Below, one piece after another: positions 7,477 through 16,400 of a stretch of 46,843 nucleotides of DNA. The translations under genes and the position numbers were made by a program. Source of the stretch: Azohydromonas caseinilytica (GTDB taxonomy: Bacteria > Pseudomonadota > Gammaproteobacteria > Burkholderiales > Burkholderiaceae_C); NCBI RefSeq assembly GCF_012927045.1, contig NZ_JABBFW010000037.1:1-46843 (forward strand). The letters run 5' to 3'. The notes under the pieces are model-generated. The model was not told the origin of the DNA. It did not search any database and saw only the letters and a list, made by a program, of their open reading frames with translations. Position 1 is the stretch's first letter. Each line of letters begins with the position of its first letter.

Positions 7477-10400
7477 TCAAGCCCGCTGCCCCAGGCGCGC
7501 CAGGCGGTCCAGCCGCTCCAGCGGGGCATGCGGGCGCTGCGCCGCCAGGCGCAGCTGCGCCGACAGCCCCGGGCGGCCGGCGGGCTCCAGCAGCGCCGAG
7601 CGCTGGCCGCCGACCTGCAGCTTGAAGGTGGTGACGACGACACGGTCGAGGTGGTCGCGCGCCTCCACCCTCAGCTCCAGCGCCTTGCGCTCGCCGGGCG
7701 CGGCGCGCACGGTGAAGCGGCCGGTGGCCGGGTCGAAGCTCACCCAGGCCGGCAGGGCAGCGCCGTTGGCCTGCCGGGCGCTGAGCGTCACCACGGCGCC
7801 CGGGTCGGTGTGGGCGAAGGCATCGGCGGGGATGGTGAGCAGTCCCGTGCCGCCGGCCACTGCCACCACCTGGTCGCCGATACCGCGGTAGAGCATCAGC
7901 CCGGGGTCGCTGCCGGGCGCGATGCCGGCCAGCACCACCACCCGGAAGCCGCGGCCGTCGCCGCCCTGCGTCAGCCGCGGCTGGCCCGGGGCGAGGAAAT
8001 CGACGTACGGCCGCCCGGCCGGGTCGGCCAGCGGGTCGCCGCCGCGCAGCAGCGTCTGCAGCGACGGGTTGTCCAGCGGCGAGCCCGGGGGCAGGAAGCC
8101 CCCGGTGGAGCGCTCGGGGAACGGGGCCGGCTCAGGCCCGGGCGCGGGAGCCGGCGCGGGCGTAGGCGCCGGTGCGGACGCGGAGGCCGGGGGCAGCAGC
8201 ACGGGCACGGGGGCGACCTGGGCCGTGGGCGCGCTCGCCCGCGTCTGCACGTCGCCCTGGCTGTCGGTGTAGCTCAGCACCACGCGCACGTAGCGGCCGG
8301 CCAGCGCACCGCCGAGTGTCAGGCTCTGGCCCGTGGCGCCCTGGATGGTGCGCCAGGTCTTGCCGTCCTCCGAGACCTCCCACTGGTAGCGCACCGGCCC
8401 CACGCCGTCCGGGCGGGTGGCCTGCAACGTCTGGCCTTCCACGGCGTCACCGGACACCGCCACCCCGCCGCGCGGCGCATCGGTACCCTGGCTCACGCGC
8501 AGCGTGAACACCTCCGACGCGGTGGTGCCGCCCGGGTCGCGCGCCGTCACGCGGATACGCAGCGCGCCCAGGTCCTGGTCGCGCGGCGTGCCGGAAAAGG
8601 TGCGCGTGGCCGGGTCGAAGCGCAGCCACGCCGGCAACGGCGAGCCGTCGGCCAGCGTCACGGCGTAGCTCAGGGCCCGGCCTTCCGGGTCCCTGAAGCT
8701 GTCCCCGGGCAGGGTGAAGCGGAACGCGCTGCCCGCCTGCGCCTTCTGGTTCTCGATGGGCCGCGCCAGCACCGGGGCCTCGTCGATGTCGGTCACGGTC
8801 ACGCTCACGTCCACGTCGCGCGTGTTGCCGGCCGCGTCGCTCAGGCGCACGCGCAGGGTGTGGCGGCCGGCGCTCTCGTGGTCGAGCAGGTCCGGGCGCG
8901 CCACCGTGACCCGGCCGGTCCTGGCGTCGATGGCAAAGCGCTTGCCGGCGTCGTCCAGCAGCTCGTAGCGCGCCGCGCCGGGCGCGGCCAGGCTGCCCAC
9001 GACGCTGCCGCGCGCGGCGTTCTCGGCCACGCTCAGCGCGGTGGTGGCGGGCCGCGGCGCAGCCGTGTCCACGCTCAGGAGGGCATCGTCCACCACGGTG
9101 GTGGCGTTACCGGCGTCGTCGCGGGCCGTCACTGCCACTTGGCGGCCGGTGGCCTCCAGGCTGCCGGCCACGAGGGTGTAGCGGGCGACCCACACGCCAT
9201 CAACGAGCGTCGCAGCCACGGCCCGGCTGCCGCCGAAGGCGCTGAAGTCCACTGTCACGCCGCTCATGGTGTCGGCATTGAGGTCCCCACCCGCTCCCGC
9301 CCGCCACTGCACCGTGACGGTGTCGCCGACGAGGAAGGTGCCCTCGCTGCCGGTAGCCCCGGAGACGCTGATGGCCGCCCCAGTCAGGACGGGCGCCGTG
9401 TTGTCCACCGGTGCCTGCGCGGCGCTGACCGCCGTGCTGACGGTACCGGAGTCGCTGAGGGCGATCACGCGCACTTGCGCGCCGCTGTAGTCCAGATCGC
9501 CGGCAGCGACGGTGTAGCGGGCCACCCACCGGCCGCCGACCAGCGCGGCCTCGACGAAGCCGCCGCCAAAGGCGGTGAAGTCGATGAACACGTAGGCGGG
9601 CACGGTGGCGGACGCCCCGCCGTCCCAGACGGCGGTGACCGTGTCGCCGATGCGGAAGGTGGCGTTGGGGCCGGTGGCGCCGGAGAGGCTGATCGCGCCA
9701 GGATCGATGCTCACCGGCACCGTGGTGTCCACCGCGAAGACCGGACCCACGATGCCGCTGGTCTGGTTGCCGGCATCGTCGGTGACCGTCATCGAAACCA
9801 TGGCGCCGTACGTCACCAGCGAGCCGGCCGTCACGGTGTAGCGGGCGCTCCACACGCCATCTTCGAGCGTCGCGGCCACGGTGCCGCCGCCGAAGCCGCC
9901 GAAGTCCACCAGCACGCCGGTGATGTGGTCGGTGTTGGAAACGCTGGCATCCCAGCGCACCGTGACCACGTCGCCGATCCTGAGCACGGCACCGTCGCCG
10001 GCCGACACGGTCACGTCCAGGCCCATGCCATCGAGCGTGGGACTCTGGCTGTCCACCGCCACCCGCGTGGCGCCGGCCACGGTGGTGGCGTTGCCGGCGT
10101 CGTCCGCCACCGTCACTGTCACGCTGCCGCCCGTGGCATCGATGAAGCCTTGCCCAATGGTGTAGTGCGCGATCCACGCGCCGTGGTCGAGGACCGCCGC
10201 GACCTGGCCGCCGCCGAAGGCGCCGAAGTCCACCGTCACGCCGGTGATGTCCCCGGGATTGAGGTCGCCGATAGCCGAGACATCCCAGCGCACCGTGACG
10301 GTATCGCCGAGCTTGAAGACGCCGCCCGTGCCCGTGGCCCCGGACACTCCGATGTGCCCCGGGGTCAGGACGGGTGCCTCGTTGTCCACCGGCGCTTCCA

Positions 10401-13400
10401 TGTCGCTGGCGCCGATGTGGACCTGGCCGCCCGCGTCGGTGGCCTGAACGCTCACGCGCACGCCGGCGAGGTCGAAATCGCCCGCGACGATGGTGTAGCG
10501 CGCCACCCACCGGCCCTCGCTGTACGTGGCCTGCACCTCGTCGCCCCCGAAGCCGCCGAAATGCACGACCACGCGGGACAGGCCGGCACTGGACGCCCCT
10601 CCGGCCCAGACCGCCGTGACAGTGTCGCCGACGCGGAAGATGCCGTTCGTGCCGGTGGCGCCGGAGAAGCTGATGTCCTCGCTCCTGACCAGCGGCGGCG
10701 GCGGCTCGGTGTTGTCGACCGGGATGCCGGTCTCGATGGTGGCGCTGGTGAGGTTGCCGGCATCGTCGGTGGCCGTCACCACGATGGTGGCGCTGAAGGT
10801 GTCGAGGTCACCGGGCTGGACCGTGTCGCTGACGATCCAGGCGCCGTCGACGAAGGCGGCCTGCACCCGGCCGCCGCCGAAGCCACCGAAGTCCACCCAC
10901 ACGCTGGCGAGGCGGTCGGCGTTCTCGTTGCCGGCCTCCCAGCGGAACTTGAGCAGGTCGCCGGCCCTGGTGACGTCGCCGGGCAGGGCCGAGGTCCAGA
11001 CCAGCGCGGCGAGGTCAGGGATCACCGGCGCCTCGGTGTCCACCGCCACCAGCGCGGCGCTGGCGGCGCTGGCGGTGTTGCCGGCGGCGTCGGTCACCGT
11101 CAGTGTCACGCCGCGGCCGGTGGCGTCGATGTGGCCGGCCGCCAGGGTGTAGCCGGCGCTCCAGACGCCGTTGGCGAAGGTGGCCTGTACCTGATCGCCG
11201 CCGAAGGCGCTGAAGTCGAAGACCACGCGGCCGGCGTCGGCGCCGCCGCTCCAGGTGGCGGTGACGGTGTCGCCGGCCTTGAAGGTGCCGTTCGTGCCCG
11301 TGGCGCCGGACAGGCCGATGGCGCCAGCCGCCACCGCGGGCGCGACGTCATCGACCACCAGCGTGCGCACCGTATGGCTGAGGTTGCCCGCCGCATCGGT
11401 GGCGCTGACGGTAACGGTGTAGGTACCGGCGGCCAGGGTGCGGGTGTCGATGCTCCAGGCTGTGCCGTTGCGCGTGACGGCCGGCGCCGGGCCGCCGTCG
11501 CCCCAGTCCACGCTCACCGTGCTGCCGGCCTCGGCTGTGCCGCTCAGGCTCAGTACGGTGCTGCGCGTGACCCAGTCGGTGGCGGAGGCGCCGGTGTCGG
11601 AGGACAGCGCCACGGTCGGCGCGGCCGGCGCGATGGTGTCGAGCGTGAAGCTCGCCGAGCGGCTGGTGGTGTTGCCCACTTCGTCGGCGCTGGTGAGCGT
11701 GACGCTCTTGAGGCCATCGCCGCCCAGGCCGAACGCGCCCGCCATGGGCGGGACCGTCCCGGTGTCTAGCGACCAACGGCCGTCCGCGTCGGCCACCGTC
11801 TGGAAGCTCGCCCCACCCACCGTGATGGTCACGATGCTGAACGCGTCGGCCCTGCCGAGCAGGACCGGCGTGGGGTCGTTGGTGGACCCAGTGTCGAGGG
11901 TCGGCGCCGCGGGCGCGGTGGTGTCCAGGATGAGGTCGCCCTGGCCGCTGGCGATGTTGCCCGCGGCGTCGGTGCTGGTGACGAAGACAAGCTTGCCGCC
12001 GTCTGCGCCCAGGTCGAAGCTGCCTGAGCTGGGCGCGGCGCTGCCGGTGTCCACCGACCATCGCCCCTGCCCGTCGGCGACGACGGTGAACGTGGCACCG
12101 CCCACCTGTACCGCCACCGTGCTGCCTGGCTCGGCCGTACCCGTGATCACCGGCGTGCGGTCGGCGGTGTGCAGCAGGTCGGCGACTGGCGCCACCGGCG
12201 CGGTGGTGTCCAGCGTGAAGCGGCCGCCGCCCTGGGTGACGTTGCCCGCGGCGTCGAGGCTGTGCAGCAGCACGTCCTTGGCGCCGTCGCCGCCCAGGCC
12301 GAGCGTGCCCGACACTGGCGTGGCGCTGCCGGTGTCCAGCGTCCAGCGGCCGCTGCCGTTGGCCGTGACCTCGTAGGTCGCGCCACCCACGAACACGCGC
12401 ACGGTGCTGCCCGCCTCTGCCGAGCCGCCGAGCACGGGCGTGGTGTCGCGCGTGGTGAGCGCGTCCAGCGTCGGCGCCGCCGGCGCCGTGTTGTCCAGGG
12501 TGTAGGCCAGCTCGGCGGCCCCGCCGGGCACGGTGTCCACCAGCAGGTTGCCCACCAGGTCGGCGATGCCGGTGGCCCCCGTGCTGCTGAAGTCCAGCGC
12601 CGCCTCGCCGTTGAACGAGGCCAGGTCGCCGCCGCTGGCCGTCACGTCGTACTCCGTGGCGCTCACGGCCACGACGCTGAGCGTCGCGCCGCTGGGGCCG
12701 GTGAGCCTGAAGTCGGCGGCGTCCACGCCGGCCACGGCCTCGCTGAAGGTGACGCGCCAGCTCAGCGTGTCGGCGTTGGTCAGGCCGCCGGCGCCGGCCG
12801 TCTGCCGCGTGATGGACGCGACCGTGGGCCGCGTGTGGTCCAGCGTGTAGGCGGCGTGGTTGGTGCCGGTGGGCGCGGTGTCCTGCAGCGCATTGCCCTG
12901 GCCGTCCACGATGTCCTGCGCGGCGGCGAAAGCCAGTGTCGCCGTGCCGTTGAACGAGGCGAGATCGCCGCCGCTGGCCGTGACCTCGTACGCCGTGGCG
13001 CTGACCGCCACGACGCTGAGCGTCGCGCCGGTGGGACCGGTGAGCCTGAAGTCGGCGGCGTCCAGGCCGCTCACGGCCTCGCTGAAGCTCACGCGCCAGC
13101 TGAGGCTGGAGGCACTGGTGGCACCGCCGACGTTGTCCGTCAGCCGCGTGATGGCCGCGACGCCCGGGCCCGCGTTGTCCAGCGTGTAGCTGTCGTCGGC
13201 GCTGCCCATGGGCGTGAGATTGCCCAGCGCGTTGCCCACCGCGTCCCGGATGTTCTGCGCGCCCGCGAAGCCCAGCGTCGCCGTGCCGTTGAACGAGGCC
13301 AGATCCCCGCCGCTGGCCGTGACCTCGTACTCGGTGGCGCTCACGGCCACGATGCTGAGCGTCGCGCCGCTGGGGCCGCTGAGCCTGAAGTCGGCCGGGT

Positions 13401-16400
13401 CCACGTTGGCCACGGCCTCGCTGAAGGTGACGCGCCAGGTGAGGCTGTCGGCGCTGGTGACGCCGCCGCTGTGGGCCGTCTGCCGCGTGATGGAGCCGAT
13501 CCTCGGCCCGGTGTGGTCCAGCGTGTAGCCGGCCTCGTTGCTGCCCGCGGGCTCGGTGCCGCCCAGCGCGTTGCCGGCGGTGTCGGCGATGGACTTGCCC
13601 GCGGCGAAGCCCAGCGTCGCCGTGCCGTTGAACGAGGCCAAGTCGCCGCCGCTGGCCGTCACGTCGTACTGCGTGGCGCTCACGGCCACGACGCTGAGCG
13701 TCGCGCCGCTGGGGCCGCTGAGCGTGAAGTCGGCCGGGTCCACGCCGCTCACGGCCTCGTTGAAGGTGACGCGCCAGGTGAGGCTGTCGGCATTGGTCGC
13801 GCCGCCGCTGTGGGCGCTCTGCCGCGTGATGGAAGCAATGGTGGGCCCCGCGTGGTCCAGCGTGTAGCCGGCCTCGTTGCTGCCCGCGGGCGTGGTGGCG
13901 CCCAGCGCGTTGCCGGCGGTGTCGGCGATGGTCTTGCCCGCGGCGAAGCCCAGCGTCGCCGTGCCGTTGAACGAGGCCAGGTTGCCGCCGCTGGCCGTGA
14001 CGTCGTACTCGGTGGCGCTCACCGCCACCACGCTCAGCGTCGCGCCGCTGGGGCCGCCGAGCGTGAAGTCGGCCGGGTCCACGCCGCTGACGGCCTCGCT
14101 GAAGGTGACGCGCCAGCTGAGGCTGTCGGCATTGGTGGCGCCGCCGGCGTTGCCCGTCTGCCGCGTGATGGCCACGACGCCCGGGCCGGCGTTGTCCAGC
14201 GTGTAGCCGTTGTCGGCGCTGCCCGTGGGCGTGAGGCTGCCCGGCGCGTTGCCCACCGTGTCCCGAATGTCGTGCGCGCCATTGAAACCCAGCGTCACCG
14301 TGCCGTTGAACGAGGCCAGGTTGCCGCCGCTGGCCGTGACCTCGTACTCGGTGGCGCTCACCGCCACCACGCTCAGCGCCGCGCCCGTGGGGCCGGTGAG
14401 CGTGAAGTCGCCCGCGCTCACGTTGGTCACGGCCTCATCGAAGGTGATGCGCCAGGTGAGGCTGTCGGCGTTGGTCGCGCCGCCGTTGTGGGCACTCTGC
14501 CGCGTGACGGACGTGACCGTGGGCGCGGTGTGGTCCAGCGTGTAGCTGTTGTCGGCGCTGCCCGTGGGCGTGTAGTTGCCCAGCGCGTTGCCGGCCTGGT
14601 CCCGGATGTCGTGCGCGCCGTTGAACAGCAGCGTCGCCGTGCCGTTGAACGAAGCCAGGTTGCCGCCGCTGGCCGTCACGTCGTACTCGGTGGCGCTGAC
14701 GGCCACCACGCTCAGCGTCGCGCCGCTGGGGCCCATCAGCACGAAGTCGCCTGGGCTCACGTTGGACACGGCCTCGTTGAAGCTCACGCGCCAGCTCAGG
14801 CTGTCGGCATTGGTGGCGCCGCCGCTGTGGGTGCTCTGCCGCGTGATGGAGCCGATCCTCGGGCCGGCGTGGTCCAGCGTGTAGCCGGCCTCGTTGGCGC
14901 CCGCGGGTGTGGTGTCGCCCAGCGCGTTGCCCACGCTGTCGGCGATGGTCTTGCCCGCGGCGAAGCCCAGCGTGGCCGTGCCGTTGAACGAGGTGAGATC
15001 CCCGCCGCTGGCCGTCACCTCGTACTCGGTGGCGCTCACGGCCACCACGCTGAGCGCCGCGCCGCTGGGGCCGCTGAGCGTGAAGTCGGCAGCGTCCACG
15101 CCGCTGACGGCCTCGCTGAAGGTGACGCGCCAGCTGAGGCTGTCGGCATTGGTGGCGCCGCCGCTGTGGGCGCTCTGCCGCGTGATGGACACAACCGCGG
15201 GCTCGGTGTGGTCCAGCGTGTAGCCGACCTCGTTGGCGCCCGAGGGCGTGGTGCTGCCCAGCGCGTTGCCCACCGCGTCCCGGATGTCGTGCACGCCGCT
15301 GAAGAACAGCGTCGCCGTGCCGCTGTACGAGGCCAGGTCGCTGCCAATGGCCGTCACGTCGTACTCCGTGGCGCTCACCGCCACCACGCTCAGCGTCGCG
15401 CCGGTGGCACCGATGACCGTGAAGTCGGCCAGATCCACGTTGCTCATGGCCTCGCTGAAGCTCACGCGCCAGGTGAGGCTGTCGGCGTTGGTGACGCCGC
15501 CGGTGTGGGCGGTCTGCCGGGTGATGGAGACGACCGTGGGCGCGGCGTTGTCCAGCGTGTAGGTGTTGTCGGCAGCGCCGCCGGGCGTGTAGTTGCCCAG
15601 CAGGTTGCCCACCGTGTCCTGGATGTCGTGCGCGCCGTTGAACGTCAGCATCACCGTGCCGTTGAACGAGGCCAGGTTGCCGCCGCTGGCCGTCACGTCG
15701 TACTGCGTGGCGCTGACGGCCACCACGCCGAGCGTGGCGCCCGTGGGGCCGATGAGCCCGAAGTCGCCCGAGTTCACGTTGTCCACGGCATCGCTGAAGC
15801 TCACGCGCCAGGTCACGCTGTCGGCATGGGTCGCGCCGCCGCTGTGGGCCGTCTGCCGCGTGATGGACGTGATCGTGGGTCCCGTGTTGTCCAGCGTGTA
15901 GCCGGGCTCGTTGCTGCCTGCGGGCGTGGTGGCGACCAGCGCATTGCCGGCGGTGTCGGCGATGGCCTTGCCCGCGGCGAAGGCCAGCGTGGCCGTGCCG
16001 TCGTAGGTGGCGAGGTTGCCGCCGCTGGCCGTCACGTCGTACTCGGTGGCGCTCACCGCCACCACGCTCAGCGTCGCGCCGGTGGGGCCGCTGAGCGTGA
16101 AGTCGGCCGGGTCCACGCCGCTGACGGCCTCGCTGAAGGTGACGCGCCAGGTGAGGCTGTCGGCGTTGGTCACGCCGCCGAAGTGCAAGCTCTCCCGCAC
16201 GATGGACGCGACGGTGGGCGCGGTGTTGTCCACGGTGTAGACGTTGCCGCCGCCGATGGCGGGGTTGAGCGCGTTGCCGGCCCGGTCCAGCAGGCTGGTG
16301 GACGCCGACAGCGTCACGTTGCCGTCGAGGTTGGCCAGGTTGCCGCCCGACACCGTCACGTCGTAGCTGTTGCCGCCGACGCTCGCCACGCTGGTGACGC

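Noticed and set aside
7477-7700. RTX-type calcium repeats at the adhesin C-terminus
   Set aside because: I searched by eye for GGxGxDxU nonapeptides. Only an isolated GGDGRGF near 7960 was seen, which is not a repeat array.
12841-16231. Regular repeats as a CRISPR array
   Set aside because: The period is 339 bases, the whole unit is coding and similar throughout, and there are no unique spacers.
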